From CAVYXA01 sp963846775 (GTDB lineage: Bacteria; Verrucomicrobiota; Verrucomicrobiia; Chthoniobacterales; UBA10450), in assembly GCA_963846775.1 (NCBI GenBank), contig CAWJXB010000006.1:1302001-1366000 (forward strand): 64,000 nucleotides of DNA. Reading direction: 5' to 3'. Below, one piece after another: positions 34,426-42,651 of this stretch. The notes beneath the pieces are model-generated. The model worked only from the letters and a program-made list of their open reading frames with translations. It ran no database searches and was not told the origin of the DNA. The first letter of the stretch is position 1; each line of letters begins with the position of its first letter. Both the position numbers and the translations under genes were made by a program.

Positions 34426-35198
34426 ACCAGACCTCCGTTACAAACAACCATTACAAGCGGGATCTTGCCGAGACTTTACGCAATCGCGAGCGGCTCAACA
34501 AGAACGCCAACTTGTTATATTGGTATGAGCAACTTTACCGCGAACAGTTTCGAATTCTCCATCACCCCGAGCGTCTAACAATTTTGGAAATTGGAAGTGG
34601 CATGTCGCCTCTCAGTCGCTTCCATCCGAATGTAACCACGAGCGATGTGCTGGAACTCGATTATCTCGATTACGTCTTTGATTGCCATCAGATCGATCAA
34701 CTCAAAGCCATCGCCGATCATAGTCTCGACGTCATCACGCTGACGAACGTTCTGCATCATCTAAAAACGCCGATAGATTTTCTGAATCGAGCTGCGATCA
34801 AGCTCAAGAGCGGTGGCAAAATCATCGCGACCGAACCTTACTTTTCCATTCTCTCGACATTGATATTCAAACATCTGCATCACGAACCGGTCGACTTTTC
34901 TATCGACCAACCAGAGCTGGCGGAAGCGTCCAGTCCGCTCATGTCGGCAAATATCGCGTTGCCGTGGTTGATCTTCATCAAGAAGCCCGGATGGAGCATT
35001 TATTTGCGCGAAAACTTCGACATCGAAAGCTTTCAGCCGTATAGCTCACTTTCTTATATGGCGACCGGCGGAATTTCCCGTCGGCTTCCCATTCCAAATT
35101 CCATCTACCGAGTGTTATTTCGTTTAGATATGATCCTTGGCCGGGCGTTTCCGAAATTATTAGCTTCGTTCTTCACCATCACACTCACTCGCAAATGA
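34422..35198 (+). CDS. Class I SAM methyltransferase
   Basis: A 258-aa protein. Motif I is ILEIGSGMSPLSRFH, then SDVLELDYLDYVFD and VITLTNVLHHLKTPIDFL, the usual post-motif II segment of Methyltransf_11-like enzymes. The C-terminal third is longer and hydrophobic in parts (SANIALPWLIFI), maybe for lipid-linked substrates. It overlaps both neighbours by 4 bp (ATGA junctions at 34422 and 35195), so the three genes 33703-35938 are one translational unit. Confidence 0.85.
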   Translation: MNQTSVTNNHYKRDLAETLRNRERLNKNANLLYWYEQLYREQFRILHHPERLTILEIGSGMSPLSRFHPNVTTSDVLELDYLDYVFDCHQIDQLKAIADHSLDVITLTNVLHHLKTPIDFLNRAAIKLKSGGKIIATEPYFSILSTLIFKHLHHEPVDFSIDQPELAEASSPLMSANIALPWLIFIKKPGWSIYLRENFDIESFQPYSSLSYMATGGISRRLPIPNSIYRVLFRLDMILGRAFPKLLASFFTITLTRK

Positions 35199-35938
35199 TG
35201 TCTGTTCTTACCCGTCTCGGGCGCCGGATTGGAAATCAACTCTATAAGACAGCCTTTCCGTTCTATCGACCGCTTTATAGCGCCTTCAAGTCCCACGCGG
35301 ACCACGCTGAACGTCACCTTCTTGCGCGTCATCTTTCAGCGGGTTGCGTGGTAGTTGATGCCGGCGCCAATATTGGGATCTATTCAAAATTTCTCGCTGA
35401 ACGCGTCGGACCACGCGGCATGGTCCACAGCTTCGAACCGTCTCCGGAGAATTTCGCACGCCTTCACGATGCCCTTTCGGACTTCCCTAATGTTCGCCTC
35501 AATCAACTCGCGGTCAGCGATAAGACAGGTGAATCGCTGCTCTACGTGTCAGATAAGCTCAATGTCGACCATCGCGCTTTTCCCACTGAGGGAGAATCGC
35601 GCCGAACAGTTTCGATCCGATCGACGAGGCTTGACGATTACTTCAAATCCGGAGAACGCGTGGATCTGATCAAAATGGATTTGCAGGGATTTGAGCTTCA
35701 CGCCTTGCGAGGTGCCAATCGTGTGCTGGCGGATAATCCGAATATAGAGCTTCTCCTCGAATTTTGCCCCCTGGCTTTAAAGCAGGCCGGAGCGAACGGG
35801 AATGACTTAATCGCAGCTCTCCGGGAAAAAGGCATGGTGATCCGGCAATTCTCAAGCGCGGGACTCATCCCGCTCCTTTCTGACTGGATGGGCGAGAGCC
35901 CGGGCTGGTACGTGAATCTGTTCGCATCTCGACCCTAA
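35195..35938 (+). CDS. FkbM-family methyltransferase
   Basis: A 247-aa FkbM-type O-methyltransferase. The signature is VVDAGANIGIYSKFLAE, followed by VHSFEPSPENFARLHDAL, VDLIKMDLQGFELHALRGA and ELLLEFCPLAL, all typical. FkbM proteins methylate hydroxyls of sugars or polyketides, and many occur in polysaccharide clusters. The start overlaps the upstream stop. It is the last gene of the coupled trio; a decayed region follows. Confidence 0.9.
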   Translation: MMSVLTRLGRRIGNQLYKTAFPFYRPLYSAFKSHADHAERHLLARHLSAGCVVVDAGANIGIYSKFLAERVGPRGMVHSFEPSPENFARLHDALSDFPNVRLNQLAVSDKTGESLLYVSDKLNVDHRAFPTEGESRRTVSIRSTRLDDYFKSGERVDLIKMDLQGFELHALRGANRVLADNPNIELLLEFCPLALKQAGANGNDLIAALREKGMVIRQFSSAGLIPLLSDWMGESPGWYVNLFASRP

Positions 35939-35989
35939 GATTCGTCGAACCCTTCCTGCCTGACGTACGCGGAGTGAGCTCTCTATGTA

Positions 35990-36132
35990 TGTTCGACTCT
36001 TTAGCCGTGCGCCATTTGGCAGCATCGACAGCAGTCCGCCAGCTTCCAGAACGCGATGCCAGAGCGGATCGATCGATTGAAGAGTCGCCAGGACTCTCGC
36101 GCTGTCCGACTCGCGAGAAGCCCACAGCATTC
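35990..36132 (-). pseudogene. Decayed C-terminal remnant of a GT-C-like membrane protein
   Basis: Read on the minus strand, this segment gives SDSARVLATLQSIDP and then LWHRVLEAGGLLSMLPNGA. This closely matches the C-terminus of the intact membrane protein at 38522 (TESARVLAALQKIDP, RWHRVLEAGGLVLMLPNRA). The DNA is also recognisably similar. Nothing of the roughly 580 upstream residues is found, so it is a truncated duplicate. Confidence 0.75.
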
Positions 36133-36350
36133 GCGCGCGCGCTCTCCACCATCACGCGAGATCAATCCGTTTGAGACTATCGGTCTTTTCTCGCTCTACG
36201 GAGACCTGCGCCTGTCGGCCGCAGAGACCGCCTCCATGGGATTGCGCCAAGGAAAACGGCGTTCTCCTGGAAACAAAAATGCGCCGTGGATCGGGACCGT
36301 ATGTCGTCCTGCAAAAAACAGATTTATGGTATAGTCCGTCAATCGACGAA
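36133..36350. other. Spacer between remnant and low-GC methyltransferase
   Basis: No gene recognised. An open frame runs through it into the methyltransferase, but it has no family resemblance. From about 36300 the composition becomes more A+T-rich, marking the border of the next segment. Confidence 0.4.
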
Positions 36351-37259
36351 ATGAATATTTCGGTTCAAACCAAATGCCCGGCCTGCCATTCGGAAAAGAC
36401 CCAGAATCTTTTTACGGTTCCTGACCATGAGTACAATGTGGATTACCGGGCGCCCTACGCCCAATGTCTAGATTGTCTCAGTTTTTTTCAATCGCCCATG
36501 CCGGATTCCGCCAGACTTTCGGACTTTTACCCAGCGAACTACCATAGTTTTGACACCAACAACCCCCTGGCCAAGCTCAAACAAAAGCAGCGGCTCAAAA
36601 GACTGCGTTCATTGGTTGATTCCAACCGAATGATCTTACTCGATTATGGCTGCGGGAACGGCGCTTTTATTAAGGAATCGGCGAAAGAGATGCCGACTGC
36701 AGAATTTTATGGGTATGAAATTGGCTCTCAAAATGAAAGACAAATTCTTCTCGACGGACGCGTTGTTCTTCTCAAGGGCTCCTTTAAATTTTTGCTGCAG
36801 GAATTACCCCTGTGCGAGTTGATCACGATGAATCATGTGATTGAACATCTCCCCGATCCTTGGAAGGTGTTATCGGCGCTACAGATGAAACTTAATCGCA
36901 ATGGAATTCTGGAAGGACAAACTCCGGCCGCCGATTCTCTCGAACAAAAGATTTTTAAGAAAGGATGGAGCGGGTTTCATGCGCCTCGGCATACAGTGAT
37001 TTTTTCCAAAAAGGGCTTGCGAAAGATTCTGGAGCGTGCCGGATTTGCTCAAAGTCAAATTACGCCTGCTTTCAATCCGGCGGGCATCGCAGTCAGTTTG
37101 GCGAGCCTGTCGCACGGCGATTCGCCGGGTAATATTTCACGTCGCGGTTTATCCTGGTTGTTCTATGTTGGGGCAGCGACACTGTTCTATCCGATTGATC
37201 TTTTGTCCGGAGCGCCGGGAATGATCAATTTTTTGTGCGAAAAAGGGGAAATAAGGTGA
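36351..37259 (+). CDS. SAM methyltransferase with Cys-rich zinc-knuckle N-terminus
   Basis: A 302-aa protein. The N-terminus has a four-cysteine zinc-binding pattern, CPAC (residues 9-12) and CLDC (about 39-42), as in C-methyltransferases of sugar pathways and other Methyltransf_12/23 proteins. Motif I is LLDYGCGNGAFIKES, then TMNHVIEHLPDPWKVL and HAPRHTVIFSKKGL. ATG 36351 is chosen because the first Cys pair begins just after it; the upstream open frame shows no conservation. By eye this gene and the desaturase after it are more A+T-rich than their neighbours, suggesting separate acquisition. It is translationally coupled to the desaturase gene. Confidence 0.85.
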   Translation: MNISVQTKCPACHSEKTQNLFTVPDHEYNVDYRAPYAQCLDCLSFFQSPMPDSARLSDFYPANYHSFDTNNPLAKLKQKQRLKRLRSLVDSNRMILLDYGCGNGAFIKESAKEMPTAEFYGYEIGSQNERQILLDGRVVLLKGSFKFLLQELPLCELITMNHVIEHLPDPWKVLSALQMKLNRNGILEGQTPAADSLEQKIFKKGWSGFHAPRHTVIFSKKGLRKILERAGFAQSQITPAFNPAGIAVSLASLSHGDSPGNISRRGLSWLFYVGAATLFYPIDLLSGAPGMINFLCEKGEIR

Positions 37260-38194
37260 ATAAAAGACATTTTTCCAAAAGGCCAGATACGGTTTCATTC
37301 GTTGTAGTCACGGGCCATCTTCTCATTACCCTTCTGCCAATCTACATCGCAGCGTATGCCAGGCTTGGCTGGTTGACCGTCTTGTGCTGGCTTTTCTTCG
37401 GATGCAGCATGAACGGCATCTTAAATTTGATGCACGAATGCTGTCATTATCATGTGTTTAAAAAGAAACGGGGCTCGGAGGTTTTAGCCCGGTATCTCGT
37501 CGCTCCTCTGATGATCGCGGATTTTGAAAGTTATCGTCAACGCCATTGGGACCATCATAAATATTTAGGCGTGGAGGGGGAAACGAAGGATGCTTACCTG
37601 ATCGATATTCATGGCAAAAATCTTTTTCTCCTTTTCCTTCGCTCGCTTTTGATGGTTGGAATGTTCAAAAAACTTTCCAAGCAAATCCCAAGAAGTCCAA
37701 CCCAGAAAAAGCCCGAGATGGGTTACAATTGGATCAAAACAACCGTTCTTTTTCAGGCGGTTTTCTTTTCGACCATCCTTTTTACCGCTTACCAAAGTCA
37801 CCCTTCCTGGTCCAAGGCCTTTGTGCATGCGAGTTTCATCTATGCCTTTGTTTACGCCTACGGGTTGATTTCCTTAACGGTTTTCATGGCGGACCTGCGA
37901 GCCATTGCGGAACATCAGCTAAACGGAGGAACAACCGTCCAAGAAGGATATGCCGCTTTACGGAATTTCAAGTGCAGTCCATTTGAACGCTTTTTCTTTG
38001 GGGCTTACGGATTCGGTGAACATTACACCCACCATAAAATCGCGGGGATTCCCTATTATCATCTTCGCGAAGCGACTCAAGAGATGGCTTTGGAAGATGA
38101 ATCCTTAAGGCCGATAACCGGTTATTTAGGAACGTTAAAAAAACTGGCCCGTGCAGCCCAAGACAACTTGATAGCTAATAATGTAGGACAATAA
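37256..38194 (+). CDS. Membrane fatty-acid desaturase-like protein
   Basis: A 312-aa integral-membrane di-iron enzyme. The three histidine boxes are HECCHYH (60-66), HWDHH (97-101) and, near residue 259, HYTHH. Four to six hydrophobic segments surround them. The family includes acyl-lipid desaturases, sphingolipid hydroxylases and carotenoid ketolases. GTG 37256 is preferred: AAAAGGGGAAATAAG before it is a good ribosome-binding site, and GTGA overlaps the methyltransferase stop. A GTG seven codons earlier is also possible. The lower GC is shared with the upstream gene. It may modify the lipid anchor of the glycan or an acyl substituent; this is inferred from location only. Confidence 0.85.
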   Translation: MNKRHFSKRPDTVSFVVVTGHLLITLLPIYIAAYARLGWLTVLCWLFFGCSMNGILNLMHECCHYHVFKKKRGSEVLARYLVAPLMIADFESYRQRHWDHHKYLGVEGETKDAYLIDIHGKNLFLLFLRSLLMVGMFKKLSKQIPRSPTQKKPEMGYNWIKTTVLFQAVFFSTILFTAYQSHPSWSKAFVHASFIYAFVYAYGLISLTVFMADLRAIAEHQLNGGTTVQEGYAALRNFKCSPFERFFFGAYGFGEHYTHHKIAGIPYYHLREATQEMALEDESLRPITGYLGTLKKLARAAQDNLIANNVGQ

Positions 38195-38521
38195 CTCTTG
38201 TTGGATTTCAAGATTACGCCCAGCAATATGACATCTGTTGGCTACTAACGGCTGCCAAAATTAGCTAGCTTGTATGGAGACCCTGATCCGACGCGTTTGG
38301 CGAACAAGACGGATTATTACACCAAACAATTTCATGTCGCGAATACTTAGATTGCACGCGAATTTTGCCAGCCCGGCAGGAGCGAGTCGGTTTGCCGCTT
38401 ATTCACACGCAGCGCCGGTTATCGAAATTGCAATCGCATCAACCGCCGACTTCCTGCCTAGGACAATCGTCCTACGGTTTGCGCTGAAGGATCGAACATA
38501 GCATAAAACGACAATTGGCTT
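38195..38521. other. Convergent spacer with a short hairpin
   Basis: No gene is recognisable. A perfect 6-bp hairpin TAGGAC-AATC-GTCCTA lies at 38459-38474 between the convergent desaturase and GT-C-like genes. It lacks a T-run, so termination is uncertain. Confidence 0.4.
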
Positions 38522-40408
38522 TCATTCTCGACTCCCTGGCGCTGCGCGATTTGGCAACATCAATACCAAACCACCGGCCTCCAGCACGCGATGCCAGCGC
38601 GGATCGATCTTCTGCAAAGCAGCCAACACTCGTGCGCTTTCTGTTTCTGGTACAGCAAGGGCATTGGCGCGGCCGCTGGTTATTACTCTCCGGAAGCTCT
38701 CTGCTAGCGATTTCGTCCGTGTGGAATTGATGTTTTTCTCTCCCTCAATGAAAGCTTGCGCGTTGCGGCGCAACGAACCCTCATTGGGGTTGTTGGCATT
38801 CGTGAAGTAGTGGATCACCAATCTGGGCGCGACGATCTTCATCTGTGGGAAAAGGAGAGGCAATTCGCAACTGGCGGTCCAAGCAGGAGCGAGCAGCTTG
38901 CTGTGGGCGATATATTGCCCAGCGGCTCGAGCAAAATCGGTGTTAGTCTTGAGAAGTTGGTACTCCCATGGTGTTTTCCACCCTCTTACCGCACTCCGCG
39001 GCATGATCGACAACTCGCGATAGCTGCAAACAAAACCCATGATGACTGCCAACACTGCCAATCCGTTCAAGATCCGGTCTTCGACCGAGGCAGCGCGTAT
39101 CTCCGCCCATCGGTCGGTTGCCGCTGGCAACATGGCGCAAAGCAAAGGCAATGGCAGGAGATAAACGAAACGGAAATAACACGTCCCGAAAATGTTTCTC
39201 ATCCACCAATGGGCGAACAGAGGATTTAAGCAGAGCAGCCAGATAGCGCAAAGATAGAAGAATAGAAAAAGTCCGCTCTTTCCCCTAACGATCAACAGGG
39301 GCACCGCAATCATGATCATAATATTACGGAAATGCTCAGCCGGTCGTCCTACGACGAAATCGACAGCTTGCCACCAGGGAATATATTGCGGTCCGAATCC
39401 GCGAATATCGATTGGCTTTGGGATGACGTTGAGCCTGAGCAACGCCAGGATCGCCACTGGGTAGACCAGGGGTATCGCCAAAAGACAACAACGCCGGAAT
39501 CTGTCCCACAACTTCGCCTGCCTCTCTCGCTCAATAAGCTCACTCGCGAGGAAGGCAAGACAGGAGCATCCGACAGCGGCCGGAATCAAGTAAAGTGCAG
39601 AGCTACTTAAACCTACGCCCGCGACCGACAAAAGGGTCAGCCAGACCACATCGCTGCGGTTCCCTTCACGCAGGAAGCGGTAGCTTAGCGAAAGTGCCAC
39701 CGGCAAAAACAGAATCCAAACGATCGCTTTTCCCTGCCACATTCGGCCAAATGCTGTATTCCCGAAGGCGGCCGCTCCAACGCTATCTAGGAGCAAAAAC
39801 GCCACCCCAAGCAGCGCTCCGGTTGCCGCTGGCCAGCGATTCAATCCCAGTCTACGCACGCACCAGTAGAGAACGAATGGAATGAAAAACGCGGTAAAGA
39901 CGTGACCAAGCGCCTGATAGCAGTAAAGCGGATCGATTCCAAAGTAGTGGCCGAATAGCGCCAAGAGCATCTCGTGGCTGGTGGCCAGATGGACCGGGGA
40001 GAAGGCAGCGGCATCCATATCGACACTTGTCTGACGAGTCAGAATAGGCTGATGAAGGTCCAACAGCTGGGTGAGAGCTCGGTGAAAATAGACAATGTCA
40101 TCCTGGTTGGCCCGTCGCAGGAAAAGGGGCGTAATCGCGCAACCTACTGCCAGAACCAAAAGGAGCAGGTGCGATGGATGAAACCGATATCCCATAACGA
40201 TCAGTGCCTTAGTCCTAGTCCAAAAACGAAGAAGGAAAAACAACACCAAAGCGGTAATCGGAAGCCAAAGCCAGACTATTGTCCAGGCTGGCCATCGCGC
40301 CACCAAGACCAGCTGATACGCCAGGGTCCAGGATGCAGCCAACACCATCGGCAGTAAAAGAATGTCGCCCGCCCGCGATTCAACCGGCGCTCCCGAGAGT
40401 GGCTGCAC
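38522..40408 (-). CDS. GT-C-like multi-pass membrane protein
   Basis: A protein of about 628 aa with 12 or more hydrophobic helices and a C-terminal soluble tail. After helix 2 or 3 comes RRANQDDIVYFHRALTQLL, with an acidic QDD loop as in GT-C glycosyltransferases, and then LATSHEMLLALFGHYFG. I cannot name the family. GTG 40408 is proposed as the start, 13 bp after the stop of the upstream GSCFA gene; the frame is open to 40477 and an ATG lies at 40348. It forms an operon with the GSCFA gene. Its last 40 residues are duplicated as the remnant at 35990-36132. Probably transfers a sugar from a polyprenyl donor outside the inner membrane. Confidence 0.6.
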   Translation of the reverse strand: MQPLSGAPVESRAGDILLLPMVLAASWTLAYQLVLVARWPAWTIVWLWLPITALVLFFLLRFWTRTKALIVMGYRFHPSHLLLLVLAVGCAITPLFLRRANQDDIVYFHRALTQLLDLHQPILTRQTSVDMDAAAFSPVHLATSHEMLLALFGHYFGIDPLYCYQALGHVFTAFFIPFVLYWCVRRLGLNRWPAATGALLGVAFLLLDSVGAAAFGNTAFGRMWQGKAIVWILFLPVALSLSYRFLREGNRSDVVWLTLLSVAGVGLSSSALYLIPAAVGCSCLAFLASELIERERQAKLWDRFRRCCLLAIPLVYPVAILALLRLNVIPKPIDIRGFGPQYIPWWQAVDFVVGRPAEHFRNIMIMIAVPLLIVRGKSGLFLFFYLCAIWLLCLNPLFAHWWMRNIFGTCYFRFVYLLPLPLLCAMLPAATDRWAEIRAASVEDRILNGLAVLAVIMGFVCSYRELSIMPRSAVRGWKTPWEYQLLKTNTDFARAAGQYIAHSKLLAPAWTASCELPLLFPQMKIVAPRLVIHYFTNANNPNEGSLRRNAQAFIEGEKNINSTRTKSLAESFRRVITSGRANALAVPETESARVLAALQKIDPRWHRVLEAGGLVLMLPNRAAPGSRE

Positions 40409-40421
40409 CCCAAGGTCTTGG

Positions 40422-41417
40422 TTACTCAAGATAGTGCTCGAGAAAAATTCGCATGATATGCTGCACGATTGGGCCACGAACGTGTCGCAAATCGTCCTCC
40501 CACGTTACGGTTCGCTCTGAGTTGAGGACAATCTCGTAACTCGGAAAATAATGCACGTTCTCATACGCCGCAGCCCACTCCTGGGCAACGGCGCGGAGCG
40601 TTGATTTGGAATAGGTGTTGGCGATCACCACGTCCTCAGTCGAAAACGTTGCCATCAAAGGCACCGGCGATACCGTAACAACTACCTGAAAACCAGGATG
40701 TCCGAACTGACTGAGCAGGGCGTGAATGTGTTCGAGGTTGGCAAAATTCTGACTGAAGTCGCTGACATGGAATTCGTATCGATCCGGATGATTGCGGAGG
40801 GCACCGGGAAGAGGCGTCGTATTGGTAAAGGTATTGGCGATCTTGTCACGCCAGACTTCGACCAACCCAAGTGTAATGATCACCACTCTGCATTGAGCTA
40901 CTCGGGCGTTTACCAACTGAATAATTGAGCGCCTGCGCAACGTTTCCTCGAGATCTGCCAGAGGCAGGGTCGGGTTGGTATGGGGGTCATAGGCATTGCC
41001 ATTATCGACATCTACGATACTATCCTTTGGAAAACAGGCCTCTGGATCTAATGCCCAACGCAGCTCATTATAGATCGAGTAGGTGTTGTATTTGTTTGTG
41101 AACCCCAGAGCAGTGACATCTTGCGTGACTGGTTGGAAGGACGCGAATTCTGGAGCAGCGCTCAATACCTCGATTTTTCGCGCTAGTAATGCCGCTTCAA
41201 TCCCGCGGGCAAAACAAGAACCGATGGCAAACAGTTTATCGTCAGGTCTCATTTTAAAGCCCGACCGGATGGACGGAGTGAAAAGCGACTTACGCAGCCG
41301 CTGGAAGGCCAGTTCGCCATCAGGCTGATCGAGAGACGCACCCTTTCGGTGCCAAAGGCTATAGCTCTCCTTGAAGTTGTAGCGAGCTTGCTCGGCGGTT
41401 GCAATGTACGTGGACAT
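40422..41417 (-). CDS. GSCFA-domain protein (intact copy)
   Basis: A 331-aa GSCFA-family protein. The naming motif is KLFAIGSCFARGIEAALL at about residues 57-74, then TNKYNTYSIYNELRWALDP, VIITLGLVEVWRDK and VVTVSPVPLMATFS. The closing YFPSYEIVLNSERTVTWEDD includes late conserved residues. The fold is SGNH-hydrolase-like, so the Ser of GSCF may be catalytic; the activity is not established. ATG 41417 begins the part shared with the frameshifted copy at 30109 (STYIATA versus STYVATA). It is cotranscribed with the GT-C-like gene 13 bp downstream. Such a pairing suggests glycan O-acyl modification. Confidence 0.88.
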   Translation of the reverse strand: MSTYIATAEQARYNFKESYSLWHRKGASLDQPDGELAFQRLRKSLFTPSIRSGFKMRPDDKLFAIGSCFARGIEAALLARKIEVLSAAPEFASFQPVTQDVTALGFTNKYNTYSIYNELRWALDPEACFPKDSIVDVDNGNAYDPHTNPTLPLADLEETLRRRSIIQLVNARVAQCRVVIITLGLVEVWRDKIANTFTNTTPLPGALRNHPDRYEFHVSDFSQNFANLEHIHALLSQFGHPGFQVVVTVSPVPLMATFSTEDVVIANTYSKSTLRAVAQEWAAAYENVHYFPSYEIVLNSERTVTWEDDLRHVRGPIVQHIMRIFLEHYLE

Positions 41418-41602
41418 GACGGGGAACAATCTAGAAAGCGGCGAATATTAAGTCGAATTTTATGAGCCGGTCTACGGGAGAAATGATATCCATATCTGGG
41501 ACATTGCACGATTTAGTGATTTCCCTGGGGTCAGCATTACTCGCGCATCAGCAAAATCGTCGATGTTTCTGTTACGCGCTAACAAAAGTTGTTTCCGCAA
41601 CG

Positions 41603-42457
41603 TCATCCATTAAGGGCAGCTAATTCCTGTGAAACACTGCTGCGCGCCTCGCGGTAGGCGGCCCGCAAACGAACTCCTTCGTCAGTCTCGGCGAGTTTGC
41701 GAGTGAGGATCGCGTCTGCGATTTGGTGCAGGCGCATATCGAGTTCGTTGGCCTCCACCAAGCGATCCACCAGGGCAGGGCCGAGATCTGCATCCAGGCG
41801 TTCGATCACAGTTCGTTTTTCTGCCGGAGAGGTCGAGTTAGTGCTGGTCACATTTTGCCGGCTCGCTGCCAACACGATGCCTGGGAATGCCTCCGCGAGG
41901 GTGAACTGAGCCAGCCCCAGCCACTCCTCGTATCGCTCGACCGTGCCAACGACGTCAAGTTGATCGAGATTTGCGATTGCTCGCTCCAGCGTGACGGCTG
42001 CCGGCCGATTGGTCCCCTTTTCTTTTGTTTGGCAACAGAAATGTACCTGGAAGTTGCATAGCATCAGAGGGGTATCGGCAAGACGCCATTCAACGTATCG
42101 TCGAAAATCGAGTTCTTTTGCTTTAAGCGCGCCGGGCGTGGAGGCCTGCTGCCGACGCTCGAAGGCGTAGATGGAACGAATTCGAGTGATCGGGTCGCGA
42201 ATCAAGATGCTCGAAAAAACCTGCCTCCCTTCAATTTTCGGCGGCGGAAGTGTAGCCTGATGGCTGGAAACCGCTTCTGTCTCCGGTTCGCTTGCCACAT
42301 ATTCGGCGATATCATCAGGAGAAAGAATCCCGGCTGCCTTTGGCAAATCGTATTTTTGAAACCGGTCTCCGAGCGCCTGCTTCAGCGCCCACTCAAATGA
42401 CGTTCCCGCATTTTTGAAGATATGATAATGGACCAGAAGTGGTCGTGGGCGACGCAC
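41603..42457 (-). CDS. Sulfotransferase-family protein
   Basis: A 284-aa protein of the Sulfotransfer_2 type (heparan or carbohydrate sulfotransferase-like). The PAPS loop is VHYHIFKNAGTSFEWAL near residues 9-25, where HIFKNAGTS is diagnostic. The 3'-phosphate region is SSILIRDPITRIRSIYAF near 84-101. No transmembrane or signal segment. It is a single gene on the minus strand, about 180 bp upstream of the GSCFA gene. It is the third sulfotransferase domain in the locus and of a different subfamily from those at 26458 and 31218, so several positions may be sulfated. Confidence 0.85.
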   Translation of the reverse strand: MRRPRPLLVHYHIFKNAGTSFEWALKQALGDRFQKYDLPKAAGILSPDDIAEYVASEPETEAVSSHQATLPPPKIEGRQVFSSILIRDPITRIRSIYAFERRQQASTPGALKAKELDFRRYVEWRLADTPLMLCNFQVHFCCQTKEKGTNRPAAVTLERAIANLDQLDVVGTVERYEEWLGLAQFTLAEAFPGIVLAASRQNVTSTNSTSPAEKRTVIERLDADLGPALVDRLVEANELDMRLHQIADAILTRKLAETDEGVRLRAAYREARSSVSQELAALNG

Positions 42458-42651
42458 ACATGCACTAAAATGTGATTACCTCATGATATCAATCATTTTC
42501 ATTAAGCCCGCTCACGACTCTCCGTCCCGCAAAAAGCCGCGAGCTGGTTCCCGATCCGAGGCGGCGGGCCTGGTTCGTCCCGATCACTCATTTAACCAAT
42601 CGCCCTAGCCGTTCACCGCCCGGCCACCGTTTGGGTGGAGGACTTGTCCAG

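Noticed and set aside
12801..42457. Polysaccharide locus considered as a prophage or integrative element
   Set aside because: No integrase, transposase, phage structural gene or attachment repeats are seen; gene content fits a surface-glycan island.
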